From an uncultured Marmoricola sp. (GTDB taxonomy: Bacteria > Actinomycetota > Actinomycetes > Propionibacteriales > Nocardioidaceae), in assembly GCA_937868075.1 (NCBI GenBank), contig CALMLL010000110.1, positions 1-34,799 of the forward strand: a DNA stretch of 34,799 nucleotides, written 5' to 3'. The notes under the pieces are model-generated. The model saw nothing but the letters and a program-made list of their open reading frames with translations, was not told the origin of the DNA and did not search any database. Positions 1 to 14,638 of this stretch are shown in pieces (the stretch's first letter is position 1; each line of letters opens with the position of its first letter). The translations under genes and the position numbers were made by a program.

Positions 1-779
<779 letters not shown>

Positions 780-942
780 TCTAGCGGCAGGCTCACCGAG
801 GTGAACCGCCAATTCTTGGAGTGTCCTGGCAAGAGAGACAATCACTGACTGATGTCAGAATTATCGATTTCTTACCAAAGGAACCGCTGACCATCGCTAC
901 CGAAGTAGCTCGGGTCAACGGGGTAAATTAATTCGTCGACTT

Positions 943-971
943 TTGGCACACTGTTGAGTTCTCAAGGATCA
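943..971 (-). promoter_or_regulatory. Conserved rrn leader element (boxA-like)
   Basis: On the minus strand the segment includes CCTTGAGAACTCAACAGTG followed by TGCC. A near-identical block precedes 16S genes in many actinobacteria. The part TGATCCTTGAGAA resembles the boxA antitermination signal bound by NusB/NusE. It lies about 165 bases upstream of the 16S 5' end and downstream of both promoters, as expected for a leader element. Its function is inferred from family knowledge. Confidence 0.65.
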
Positions 972-1022
972 AGCGCGCACCTGAACCCGGCCTCACGGCC
1001 GTGCTCGGGGGCAACCTGAGCA

Positions 1023-1051
1023 AACTTACCGGGTCGTCCCGGGCCAGTCAA
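1023..1051 (-). promoter_or_regulatory. rRNA operon promoter, downstream copy (P2)
   Basis: Minus strand: -35 TTGACT at 1046-1051 and -10 TAAGTT at 1023-1028, with 17 bases between them. It lies about 240 bases upstream of 16S, in the same orientation as the stronger-looking promoter at 1224-1253. Tandem sigma-70-type promoters are normal for rrn operons. No terminator is seen between the two. Confidence 0.55.
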
Positions 1052-1223
1052 ATCGGCCCCAGCCTCTCCGGCTCCCCCCGCGCGACACTGGACCGGAAGG
1101 TTCGAGGCCGATCAAAGCGCACACTCGAACACCCCGGTGAACCGGTGAAGGTGAGGGTTTCGCCTCGGGCCGGACCCCCGACTCTTCAGTCTTGGTTCCC
1201 GCCGCGCCGTGGCGACTCGCAGA

Positions 1224-1253
1224 ACATTAGGGACCCCCGTGTCGGGGAGTCAA
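1224..1253 (-). promoter_or_regulatory. rRNA operon promoter, upstream copy (P1)
   Basis: Minus strand: -35 TTGACT at 1248-1253 and -10 TAATGT at 1224-1229, with an 18-base spacer. This is among the closest matches to the housekeeping sigma consensus noted in the window, which suits a strong rRNA promoter. Transcription would begin near 1217, giving a leader of roughly 440 bases. The preceding gene on the same strand ends only 75 bases upstream, and no clear terminator separates them. Confidence 0.7.
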
Positions 1254-1328
1254 ATCGAGCCGGGGTGGCGCCCATCACATAACCACAGCGCTGTCATTCG
1301 GGCCGTGGCTGCGGGCGTCCAGATGGCC

Positions 1329-2366
1329 TCAATCGCACCCATGAGTGTGGGCGGCGACCTCACGGCAGTGCGCAACATCGGCCACGCCGGCCAGGCGCAT
1401 GTCTTCGCTGAGTTGGCGGGTCAGGCCGGTCAGAAGGCGGCTGACTCCGCCCTCCCCTGCCGCTGCCAGGGCCCACAGGGTCGGCCGCCCGACGAAGACC
1501 GCTCGAGCACCGAGGGCCAGCGCGGTGAGTGCGTCGGCACCGCTGCGGATACCGCCGTCGACGTACACCTCGGCGAGTTCACCGACGGCCTCGATGACTC
1601 CGGGCAACGCCGCGGCGGTCGGCCAAGCTCGGTCCAGTTGGCGTCCGCCGTGATTGGAGACCCACACCGCTGCCGCCCCGGCGCCGACGCATCGATGGGC
1701 GTCCTGGGCGCTGAGGACGCCTTTCGTCACGAGCGGGACCTCCAGGACCCCGCTCAACCACTCCAGATCTGCGGGAGTGAGGTCGCTTGCCCAGGGGGCG
1801 CGTAGTTCGGCAGGAAGGTTTGATCGGAACCACGAAGTGTCAATGTCGACCCAGTCGTGGTCATCGACGGCGTACTTTGGCCCCGGGACCGGCGTGTCCA
1901 CGGTGAGTACGACGGCCTGCGCACCGCTTTCCTGGGCCCGGTCGAGCAACGGCCGGATCAGCTCCCGCTCGTGCGGCAGATAGAGCTGCAACCACCAGGG
2001 ACCCACCTGTCCGATCTGTTCGAACGGGAACCCGGCATTGCTGCTGACCACGTGCGGCGCGCCGCACGACGAGGCTGCCCGCGCCATCGCGAGCTCCCCT
2101 TCGGGGTCCACCGCCCGTTGCATGGAGGTTGGAGCCACCCCGATCGGAGTCGCGAAGTCCTGGCCGAGAAGTGTCGTCGCGGTATTGACGGCCGAGACGT
2201 CGTTGAGCACCCGCGGCACCAGCCGCCAACGACGCCACGCGCGCTCGGCTTCGCCGGCCGTGACCTGCTGTCGCGCTCCGGCAGCAATGAACGTGGACAC
2301 CGCTGAGGGCAGCACCGCCCGCGCGGCGTCCTCGACGCCGGCGATCCAGCGATCATCGGCCGACAT
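1329..2366 (-). CDS. FMN-dependent alpha-hydroxy-acid oxidase/dehydrogenase family protein
   Basis: A 345-residue TIM-barrel flavoenzyme of the glycolate oxidase / L-lactate dehydrogenase family, which oxidises L-2-hydroxy acids. The active-site block SNHGGRQLD (237-245) carries the catalytic His239 and Arg242. Lys215 in VTKGV fits the flavin-contacting lysine, Tyr129 sits in LQLY, and VDGGIRSG is the phosphate-binding strand. The substrate-side Tyr usual in the N-terminal motif (FxYxxGGA) is Phe here, and the usual GRRERD loop after VDTP reads PGPKYAVD, so the substrate may be atypical. ATG 2366 is chosen because it follows the tyrS stop by 8 bases and gives the family-typical N-terminus; a GTG at 2444 lies inside tyrS. 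No clear ribosome-binding site is seen. Likely co-transcribed with tyrS. Confidence 0.85.
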   Translation of the reverse strand: MSADDRWIAGVEDAARAVLPSAVSTFIAAGARQQVTAGEAERAWRRWRLVPRVLNDVSAVNTATTLLGQDFATPIGVAPTSMQRAVDPEGELAMARAASSCGAPHVVSSNAGFPFEQIGQVGPWWLQLYLPHERELIRPLLDRAQESGAQAVVLTVDTPVPGPKYAVDDHDWVDIDTSWFRSNLPAELRAPWASDLTPADLEWLSGVLEVPLVTKGVLSAQDAHRCVGAGAAAVWVSNHGGRQLDRAWPTAAALPGVIEAVGELAEVYVDGGIRSGADALTALALGARAVFVGRPTLWALAAAGEGGVSRLLTGLTRQLSEDMRLAGVADVAHCREVAAHTHGCD

Positions 2367-2374
2367 GGCAGGTG

Positions 2375-3649
2375 CTAACCGCTCATCGAGCGGCTCAACT
2401 CGACGCCGGCGAAGTTCTTCTTGCCACGCCGCAACACCAGCCACGAGCCGGCGATGAAGTCTTCGCGGCCGACCTGCGCCTCGGGGTCGGTGACGCGCTC
2501 GTTGTTGAGGTAGGCCCCGCCCTCGGCCACGGTTCGCCGCGCCTCTCCACGACTCTTGGACAGGCCCGTCTCGACGAAGAGATCCACCACCGACGAGGAG
2601 CTGTCCGCAGGCACCGTGATCGACCCAGCCTCCCGCAGCGCCGCCCCCAGCGTGTCGGGGCTGAGGTCGTGGAGTTCCCCGGCCCCGAACAGCGCCGCGG
2701 AAGCAGCCTTGATCCGCTCGGTCTCAGCCGCGCCGTGGACGAAGGTGGTCACCTCGTCGGCCAACGCCTTCTGACCGGCACGCATCCACGGCTTGTCGGT
2801 GGTGAGCGCCTCCAACTCCTCGATCCGGGCCCGGTCGAGGAACGTGAAGATGCGCAACAACTCCCCCACCTTCTCGTCCTCGACGTTGAGCCAGAACTGG
2901 TAGAAGGCGTACGGCGACATCATCGTCGGATCGAGCCATAGGGCCCCACCCTCGGTCTTCCCGTACTTGGTCCCATCGGCCTTCGTCACCAAGGGGGTCG
3001 CGAACGCATGAGCGCGGCCACCATCGGCTCGCCGGATCAACTCCACTCCGCCGGTGAGGTTGCCCCATTGGTCGCTTCCGCCGAACTGCAAAGTGACGCC
3101 GTGATCGCGGTAGAGCGTGAGGAAGTCCATCGACTGCAACAAGACGTAGCTGAACTCGGTGTAGCTGATCCCGGCGTCGAGCCGAGACCGCACCACATCG
3201 CGGGCCAGCATGCGGTTGACCGGGAAGTGCTTGCCGATCTCACGCAGGAAGTCGATGGTGGACAGCGGTGCGGTCCAGTCGTAGTTGTTGACCATCGTCG
3301 CCGCGTGGGGGCCGTCGAAGGCCAAGAAGGGCTCGATCTGTCGGCGGACCCGCTCCACCCAGGCCTTGACGGTGTCGAGCGAGTTCAGTGCGCGTTCCCC
3401 GGACTCCTTGGGATCGCCGATCATGCCGGTGGCACCACCGACAAGCGCATAGGGCGTGTGGCCAGCCAGTTGCAGCCGCCTCGCGGTGACGATCTGGACG
3501 AGGTTGCCCATGTGGAGGCTGGGCGCGGTGGGATCGAAGCCCACATAGAACCGCACGCTGCCCTCGTCGAGCGCGGCCCTCAGGGCGTCACGGTCGGTGG
3601 AGTGGGCGACCAGGCCGCGCCACTCCAGGTCATCGAGGACGTTGTTCAC
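2375..3649 (-). CDS. tyrS: Tyrosyl-tRNA synthetase
   Basis: A 424-residue class I aminoacyl-tRNA synthetase that charges tRNA-Tyr in the cytoplasm. The HIGH-type motif appears as HMGN (46-49). The tyrosine-pocket segment FGGSDQWGN is at 189-197, and the KMSKS loop appears as KYGKT (228-232), the usual bacterial TyrRS form. An S4 RNA-binding domain occupies about 353-415. The GTG start at 3649 is preceded by a good Shine-Dalgarno (AAGGAAG) about 5 bases upstream; longer in-frame starts add sequence unlike the family. The length is normal. The order argH-mpg-tyrS next to an rRNA operon is familiar in actinobacteria. Confidence 0.97.
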   Translation of the reverse strand: MNNVLDDLEWRGLVAHSTDRDALRAALDEGSVRFYVGFDPTAPSLHMGNLVQIVTARRLQLAGHTPYALVGGATGMIGDPKESGERALNSLDTVKAWVERVRRQIEPFLAFDGPHAATMVNNYDWTAPLSTIDFLREIGKHFPVNRMLARDVVRSRLDAGISYTEFSYVLLQSMDFLTLYRDHGVTLQFGGSDQWGNLTGGVELIRRADGGRAHAFATPLVTKADGTKYGKTEGGALWLDPTMMSPYAFYQFWLNVEDEKVGELLRIFTFLDRARIEELEALTTDKPWMRAGQKALADEVTTFVHGAAETERIKAASAALFGAGELHDLSPDTLGAALREAGSITVPADSSSSVVDLFVETGLSKSRGEARRTVAEGGAYLNNERVTDPEAQVGREDFIAGSWLVLRRGKKNFAGVELSRSMSG

Positions 3650-3722
3650 AGCTCTTCCTTCCACGTGTGCTCGGCCAGCCTGCCGCAAACCGCGGTGCGG
3701 TTGGTAATCGCAGCGCCGGTTG

Positions 3723-4367
3723 TCACCACGACTCATCCAGACGTCGCAACAGGTGTCGGCGGGCGGCCGAATCACCCGGCCCGCTGCGACGCTCAAGGTG
3801 GTCGGCGATCTCGCGTCGATGGTCGGGGGGCTTGTTGCCGCCGTACTTCTGCTTGGCCAACACCTCCTCGACATGCAGCCGGACGCCCCGGATCGCCTTG
3901 AGTTGGCGGCGGTCCGACTCGAAGGCGGCCGAGACCGGGAGTCGTCGGGAGTCGGCAGGTTCGAAGTGGGTCAGTTGGGCGCTCAACAGGTCAGCCAATT
4001 CCTCCGGCTCGTCGACGATCTCGGTGCGTCCGCGCAGCTGGATCGAGGTGTAGTAGGACGTCGGCACACCGTGCTCGGGATCGCGGGAGTTCCACTCCGC
4101 TTCCACATAGACCCAGTCCGCATTGATCACCAATAGCGCGTGGGGGTTGGACTCCAGCGCTGCCCAGACCGGGTTGGGCTTGGCGAAGTGGGTGAGGACC
4201 AGTCCCTGCCCGTGGTCCCCGCTCTCGGGGAGATAGTCGAAGTGGGTCGGCACCACGATCGGGTAGTCCTGTGCGCCTCCGCCGGCGACGAAGTCGCCGA
4301 AGTCATGCTGGGCAACGACCGCGCGCCAGGCGTCGTCGTCGGCTCGATCCCAGGGGTGGATCAACAT
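3723..4367 (-). CDS. PaiB-type FMN-binding protein
   Basis: A 214-residue protein resembling the PaiB / FMN-binding split-barrel family. Family-like segments are VPTHFDYLP (39-47), LTHFAKPNPVW (58-68) and the C-terminal IRGVRLHVEEVLAKQKYGGNK core (159-179). PaiB homologues are called transcriptional regulators from work in Bacillus, but no DNA-binding motif is visible here, and an enzymatic or flavin-sequestering role is equally possible. ATG 4367 has an AGGA element about 8 bases upstream. It lies between tyrS (73 bases downstream) and the glycosylase gene (17 bases upstream), so it is probably in the same transcript. Confidence 0.8.
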   Translation of the reverse strand: MLIHPWDRADDDAWRAVVAQHDFGDFVAGGGAQDYPIVVPTHFDYLPESGDHGQGLVLTHFAKPNPVWAALESNPHALLVINADWVYVEAEWNSRDPEHGVPTSYYTSIQLRGRTEIVDEPEELADLLSAQLTHFEPADSRRLPVSAAFESDRRQLKAIRGVRLHVEEVLAKQKYGGNKPPDHRREIADHLERRSGPGDSAARRHLLRRLDESW

Positions 4368-4384
4368 GCCTGGATCCTGACACG

Positions 4385-8052
<3,668 letters not shown>

Positions 8053-8056
<4 letters not shown>

Positions 8057-8577
8057 GACTGGCTGCGGCCGCGGCTGGCCAGCGTGGTCAGCCGGTCGGC
8101 GAGTGCCTGAGCCTTTGACTTGCGAGTGACCGCAAGCACGGTGTCATCACCGGCGATGGTGCCCAACACCTCGTCGAGATCGGCCTTGTCGAGCGCCGAG
8201 GCGAGGAACTGCGCCGCACTCGGGGGCGTGCGCAGCACCACCAGGTTCACCGACGCCTCCGCAGACAGCAGCAGTTCGCCCAGGAGCCGGGCCAGTTTGG
8301 AGTCCGCTGCAGCGGTACGCACCCCAGGGGCCGGATGGTCACCGCCTTCACCTGGAATCGCGTAGACAAGCGATCCGCTGCTGGTGCGCACTTTGACCGC
8401 CTGGACCTCGACCAGGTCGCGGGAGAGGGTCGCCTGGGTCACGGTGATCCCTTCGGCGAGGAGTCTCTCGGCGAGATCGGCCTGTGAACGGATCTCGCCG
8501 TTGTCGATCAGTGCTGCGACCCGCTGCTGACGCGCGCTCTTGGTCAGCGGGATCTGTGGATGTGACTGAGTGTTCAT
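8053..8577 (-). CDS. argR: Arginine repressor
   Basis: A 174-residue ArgR/AhrC family regulator. The N-terminal winged helix (about 15-75) includes [20 protein letters not shown] and the recognition stretch LSRDL. The C-terminal oligomerisation and arginine-binding domain holds the signature GTIAGDDT (139-146). In this family arginine binding promotes a hexamer that represses arg genes through ARG boxes; a candidate box lies at the start of argC. The ATG overlaps the argF stop by four bases (ATGA), so repressor and enzymes should be made together. Its stop codon overlaps that of glpK on the opposite strand by four bases. Confidence 0.95.
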
Positions 8578-9497
8578 CGTCGCTCCCATAACCAGTTCAT
8601 GACCGCCTTCTGGGCATGTCTGCGGTTCTCGGCCTCGTCCCAGACGACGCTGTGGGGGCCGTCGATCACTTCGGCGGTGATCTCCTGCCCGCGGTGGGCC
8701 GGCAGACAGTGCAGGACGATCGCCTCGGGGTGGGCCTGTGAGAGCAGATCGGCGTTGAGTTGCCACGCGCCGAACTCGGCCATGCGGGCATCGGTCTCGG
8801 CTTCCTTGCCCATGGAGACCCAGGTGTCGGTGACCAGCACGTCGGCCCCGGCCACGGCCTCGCGGGGGTCACGGACCAGGGTCACTGACCCGCCGGTCTG
8901 CTCGGCGTACTCCCCGGCGGTGGCGCGCACCTCGGCCAGAGGGTTGTGGCGCTCGGGGGAACTCACCCGCACGTGCATGCCCGCCAGGGCCCCCGCCAGC
9001 ACCCACGAGTTGCCCATGTTGCACCCGCCGTCGCCCAGGAACGCCACCACCAGTCCCGACGTGCGCCCTTTGTGTTCGAGGACCGTCAGCAGGTCTGCGA
9101 GTAGCTGGCAGGGGTGGAAGTCGTCGGTGAGGGCGTTGATCACCGGGATTCCGGCGCACGCTGCCATCTGGTCGAGGTTGGACTGCAGGTAGGTGCGCCA
9201 GACCAGGATGCCGGCCTGCCTGCCCACGACGCGTGCCACGTCAGCGATCGACTCACGCTGGCCGGCGGCGGCCAGGCCCGCGTCGATCATCATCGAGTGG
9301 CCGCCGAGTTCGGCAATGCCGGCCGAGAAGGAGACCTGGGTCCGCAGGGTGGGCTTGTCGTACATCGTGGCGACGGTGACCGGACCGGCCAACGGCTTGT
9401 ACCCGAAGGGATCTGCCTTCATCGTCAGCGCCAGCGAGAGGATCTCGGCCTGCTCGGCCGGGGTGAGATCGTCATCGCGCAGGAAGTGTCTGGTCAC
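8574..9497 (-). CDS. argF: Ornithine carbamoyltransferase
   Basis: A 307-residue transcarbamylase that makes citrulline from ornithine and carbamoyl phosphate. HPCQ (128-131), DTWVSMG (224-230) and HCLPAHRG (263-270) are typical of ornithine transcarbamylases and mark the carbamoyl- and ornithine-binding sites. The phosphate-binding loop, usually STRTR, reads TLRTQ (50-54): Arg52 and Thr53 are kept, while Ser-Thr and the last Arg are replaced. GTG 9497 overlaps the argD stop by four bases (GTGA), which supports this start over an upstream one within argD. Position in argDFR strongly favours ArgF over aspartate or acetylornithine transcarbamylases. Confidence 0.93.
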   Translation of the reverse strand: MTRHFLRDDDLTPAEQAEILSLALTMKADPFGYKPLAGPVTVATMYDKPTLRTQVSFSAGIAELGGHSMMIDAGLAAAGQRESIADVARVVGRQAGILVWRTYLQSNLDQMAACAGIPVINALTDDFHPCQLLADLLTVLEHKGRTSGLVVAFLGDGGCNMGNSWVLAGALAGMHVRVSSPERHNPLAEVRATAGEYAEQTGGSVTLVRDPREAVAGADVLVTDTWVSMGKEAETDARMAEFGAWQLNADLLSQAHPEAIVLHCLPAHRGQEITAEVIDGPHSVVWDEAENRRHAQKAVMNWLWERR

Positions 9498-10651
9498 GTG
9501 GGTGCACCCGTCTGAAGGAGCCGAGGCCACGCCTCGGCGAAGCTGGTCAGGTCGGCTGAGCCGATGGTCAGGGCCGGTGCGAAACGCAGCCTCGACGGCC
9601 CGGTGTTGTTGAGCAGGAAGCCGGCATCCTGGGCTGCCGAGACCACCTCAGCGGCGGTCCCCTCCGGGACGTCGGCCCCGAGCAGAAGCCCGGCCCCCTC
9701 CACAGGTACGCCGACGAGCGCCGCGCGCAGTTCCTCGCCTCGCGACTGTGCAGCCGAGAGCAGGCCCTCGGTCTCGATGGTGTCGACGACGGCCAGCCCG
9801 GCAGCAGTGGCAACCGGGTTCCCCCCGAAGGTGGAGCCGTGGTTGCCGGGGCCGAGCAACGTGGCGGCCTCCCCGAGCGCGACGAGGGCGCCGATCGGGA
9901 TGCCTCCGCCCAGCCCCTTGGCCAACGTGACGAGATCGGGCGCCACCTCGGCGTCGGCTGCAGCCGCGAACCAGGATCCGGTGCGTCCGATCCCGGTCTG
10001 AACCTCGTCGAGCCAGAGCAGCGCACCGGATCGCCGAGTGATCTCACGGGCCGCGCGAAGGTAGCCCGCGGGAGGCACGATGACCCCGGCTTCGCCTTGG
10101 ATGGGTTCGAGGATCACGGCTGCGACCGAGTCGTCGACGGCTGCGGCGAGTGCGTCCACGTCGGCGTACGGCACGAAGGTGACGTGGCCCGGGAGCGGCT
10201 CGAACGGCTCTCGGTAGGCGGCCTTGGCAGTCAGCGACAGCGCACCCATCGTCCGCCCGTGGAAGGAGCCCTCGGCGGCCACGACCCGGGTCCGCCCAGT
10301 GCGGCGCGTGGCCTTGAGCCCGGCCTCGACCGCCTCGGTGCCGGAGTTGGTGAAGAAGACCCGCCCGTCGCGCCCGAGCAGGGTGAGCAGCCGTTCGGCG
10401 AGTTCGACCTGTGGCGCGGTGGCGAAGAAGTTGGACACGTGACCCAGGGTGCGCACCTGGCGGGTGACCGCCTCCACCACGGCTGGGTGGGCATGGCCGA
10501 GTGCATTGACCGCGATCCCGGCGAAGAGATCGAGATACTCCTTGCCGGCCTCGTCCCACACCCTCGACCCCTGACCGCGCACGAGCGCCAGCCGCGGAGG
10601 CCCGAAGGTGTTCATCAGGGCCCCGGCATAGCGGGTCGCGAGATCACCCAT
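9494..10651 (-). CDS. argD: Acetylornithine aminotransferase
   Basis: A 385-residue class III PLP-dependent aminotransferase that converts N-acetylglutamate semialdehyde to N-acetylornithine. Seen: [15 protein letters not shown] (102-116) at the PLP phosphate site, GSFHGRT (128-134), [10 protein letters not shown] (181-190), [12 protein letters not shown] (214-225) with the PLP-ring Asp, and [13 protein letters not shown] with the Schiff-base Lys245. ATG 10651 lies 8 bases inside the end of argB, consistent with coupled translation. Length and motifs are ordinary. Confidence 0.95.
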   Translation of the reverse strand: MGDLATRYAGALMNTFGPPRLALVRGQGSRVWDEAGKEYLDLFAGIAVNALGHAHPAVVEAVTRQVRTLGHVSNFFATAPQVELAERLLTLLGRDGRVFFTNSGTEAVEAGLKATRRTGRTRVVAAEGSFHGRTMGALSLTAKAAYREPFEPLPGHVTFVPYADVDALAAAVDDSVAAVILEPIQGEAGVIVPPAGYLRAAREITRRSGALLWLDEVQTGIGRTGSWFAAAADAEVAPDLVTLAKGLGGGIPIGALVALGEAATLLGPGNHGSTFGGNPVATAAGLAVVDTIETEGLLSAAQSRGEELRAALVGVPVEGAGLLLGADVPEGTAAEVVSAAQDAGFLLNNTGPSRLRFAPALTIGSADLTSFAEAWPRLLQTGAPT

Positions 10652-11549
10652 GGTTGCGCACCTTGGTGGCCACTCCGGGAAGCACCTGGGTCCCGACCCC
10701 GTCCTCGGTGAAGATCTCCAGGAGCACAGCGTGCTCGTCACGTCCGTCGACGACGGTCGCCCGCGGAACACCGCCCACGACCGCCTCATAACAGGCCGTC
10801 ATCTTGGGCACCATGCCGGCATCGAGCGTGGGGAGCAGGTCGGCCAGCGCTTCGGGGCTGATCTCCGAGATCACGTCCTCGGAGTTGCCGAAGTCGCGAT
10901 ACAGCCCCTCCACGTCGGTGAGGATCAGCAACTTCTCTGCGCCGATCGCGACCGCCAGCGCCGCCGCGGCGGTGTCGGCGTTGACGTTGTGGATCACGCC
11001 GGCAGGGTCGGGTGCGACGCTGGAGATCACCGGGATGCGCCCGGCTTCGACAAGGTCCAGCACCGCCTCGGGGCGGACGTCGGCGACTTCGCCCACGTTG
11101 CCCAGGTCGACCTCTTCCCCGTCGACCAAGGTGCCGGTCCGCCTCGCGGTGAACAGGCCGGCATCCTCACCCGAGAGCCCGACCGCGAGCGGCCCATGGG
11201 CGTTGATCAGTCCCACAAGTTCGCGTTGCACCTGGCCGACCAGGACCATGCGGACCACGTCCATGGCCTCGTCGGTGGTCACCCGGAGCCCGCCGCGGAA
11301 CTCCGAGGCGATGCCAAGGCGCGAGAGCATCGTCGAGATCTGGGGGCCGCCGCCGTGGACGACGACGGGTTTGAACCCGGCCATGCGCAAGAACACGATG
11401 TCCTCGGCGAAGGCCTTCTTGAGGCCCTCGTCGATCATGGCGTTGCCGCCGTACTTCACCACGATGATCTTGCCGTGGTACTTCTCCAGCCACGGGAGCG
11501 CTTGGGCCAGCACGGCGGCTTTCTGACGGGATTCCTTCAAGTGGCTCAT
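10644..11549 (-). CDS. argB: Acetylglutamate kinase
   Basis: A 301-residue amino-acid kinase that phosphorylates N-acetylglutamate, usually the feedback-controlled step of the cyclic arginine pathway. The N-terminal helix before [16 protein letters not shown] is the extra segment found in arginine-inhibited hexameric enzymes, so feedback inhibition is likely (inference). VVHGGGPQI is the substrate and phosphate loop. [12 protein letters not shown] and [11 protein letters not shown] are the C-terminal nucleotide-binding motifs. The ATG overlaps the argJ stop by four bases (ATGA). Confidence 0.96.
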   Translation of the reverse strand: MSHLKESRQKAAVLAQALPWLEKYHGKIIVVKYGGNAMIDEGLKKAFAEDIVFLRMAGFKPVVVHGGGPQISTMLSRLGIASEFRGGLRVTTDEAMDVVRMVLVGQVQRELVGLINAHGPLAVGLSGEDAGLFTARRTGTLVDGEEVDLGNVGEVADVRPEAVLDLVEAGRIPVISSVAPDPAGVIHNVNADTAAAALAVAIGAEKLLILTDVEGLYRDFGNSEDVISEISPEALADLLPTLDAGMVPKMTACYEAVVGGVPRATVVDGRDEHAVLLEIFTEDGVGTQVLPGVATKVRNHG

Positions 11550-12697
11550 GAGCTGTACGCGCTGTTCTCGTGGACGTAGGCGTGCGTGAGGTCGTTGGTC
11601 CAGACGGTGGCGGTTTCAGACCCCGACTTGAGGTCGATGGTCACCGTGACCGCCCGCGGCCCGAGGTCGATCATCGTCGGATCGTCGGCCGGCTCGGAGT
11701 TGCGGCACACCCACACGTCGTTGATGGCCACGTCGAGGTCTGCTGGGTCGAAGGCCGCCTGGGTGGTGCCGATGCTGGCCAGCACCCGGCCCCAGTTGGG
11801 ATCTTTGCCGAACACGGCGGCTTTGAAGAGGTTGCTGCGGGCCACCGAACGACCGACCTCCACCGCATCGTCGACGGTGGCTGCGTTGAGCGTCGTGATC
11901 GAGATCTCGTGATCGGCGCCCTCCGCGTCGGCCAGTAGTTGTTTGGCCAGCGACACGCAGGCGGCGCTCAGTGCGGCCTCGAATTCCGCCTCGTCGGGAC
12001 ATATGCCGGAGGCACCGCTGGCCAGCAGGACAACGGTGTCGTTGGTCGACATGCAGCCATCGGAGTCGAGACGATCGAAACTCACCGACGTGGCTGCCCG
12101 TAGGGCCCGATCGCACACGGTCGCATCGACATCGGCGTCGGTGGTCAGGACTACCAGCATCGTGGCCAGCGCCGGGGCCAACATGCCTGCGCCCTTGGCC
12201 ATGCCGCCGATGCTCCAGCCCTCGCCTTCGACCACGACCTGTTTGGCGACGGTATCGGTGGTCATGATGGCGGTGGCCGCGTCGGGGCCGCCGTCGGTGC
12301 TCAACGCGGCAAGCGCCGCATCGACACCGGCGAGCACGACCCGTCGGTCGTTGCGCAATCCGATCAACCCGGTGCTGCAGACCACGACGTCGATCGGCCC
12401 GATGCCCACACCGGAGGCGACCCGTTCGGCGACCGCATGGGTCGTGCCGAAGCCCTCGGCTCCGGTGTAGCAGTTGGCACCACCGGAGTTGAGGACGACG
12501 GCCCGCACGGTCCCGTCCTTGACCACCTCCTGGCTCCACAGCACGGGATTGGCCTTGCACCGATTGCTGGTGAAGACCGCAGCCGCTGCCGCGCCGGGCC
12601 CGTCGTTGACGACAAGGGCCAGATCAGGCGCACCCGACGTCTTCAGCCCGGCCGTGACGCCGCTGGCGCGGAAGCCGCGGGGATGGGTGAGGCTCAT
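11546..12697 (-). CDS. argJ: Glutamate N-acetyltransferase / ornithine acetyltransferase
   Basis: A 383-residue self-cleaving Ntn-like acetyltransferase that moves the acetyl group from acetylornithine to glutamate, closing the acetyl cycle. The autocleavage region [20 protein letters not shown] contains the Ala-Thr bond before the predicted nucleophile Thr179. VCSTGLIG supplies the oxyanion residues. [13 protein letters not shown] and the C-terminal NSAYSS are conserved. ATG 12697 has AAAGG about 8 bases upstream and lies 17 bases after argC. Its presence explains why no separate argE is needed. Whether it is bifunctional cannot be told from sequence alone. Confidence 0.95.
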   Translation of the reverse strand: MSLTHPRGFRASGVTAGLKTSGAPDLALVVNDGPGAAAAAVFTSNRCKANPVLWSQEVVKDGTVRAVVLNSGGANCYTGAEGFGTTHAVAERVASGVGIGPIDVVVCSTGLIGLRNDRRVVLAGVDAALAALSTDGGPDAATAIMTTDTVAKQVVVEGEGWSIGGMAKGAGMLAPALATMLVVLTTDADVDATVCDRALRAATSVSFDRLDSDGCMSTNDTVVLLASGASGICPDEAEFEAALSAACVSLAKQLLADAEGADHEISITTLNAATVDDAVEVGRSVARSNLFKAAVFGKDPNWGRVLASIGTTQAAFDPADLDVAINDVWVCRNSEPADDPTMIDLGPRAVTVTIDLKSGSETATVWTNDLTHAYVHENSAYSS

Positions 12698-12714
12698 GGG
12701 TGGACCTTTCAGGC

Positions 12715-14631
<1,917 letters not shown>

Positions 14632-14638
14632 CCGAACC

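Noticed and set aside
1087..1115. Third rRNA promoter (TTGATC at 1110-1115, minus)
   Set aside because: No acceptable -10 is found at 16-19 bases; the two other promoters are much better matches.
1254..1328. Terminator after the oxidase gene (palindrome ACAGCGCTGT)
   Set aside because: The stem is short and no T-run follows; the evidence is too weak to annotate.
3650..3722. Promoter in the gap before tyrS
   Set aside because: No -10/-35 pair of reasonable quality is visible; tyrS may be read through from upstream genes.
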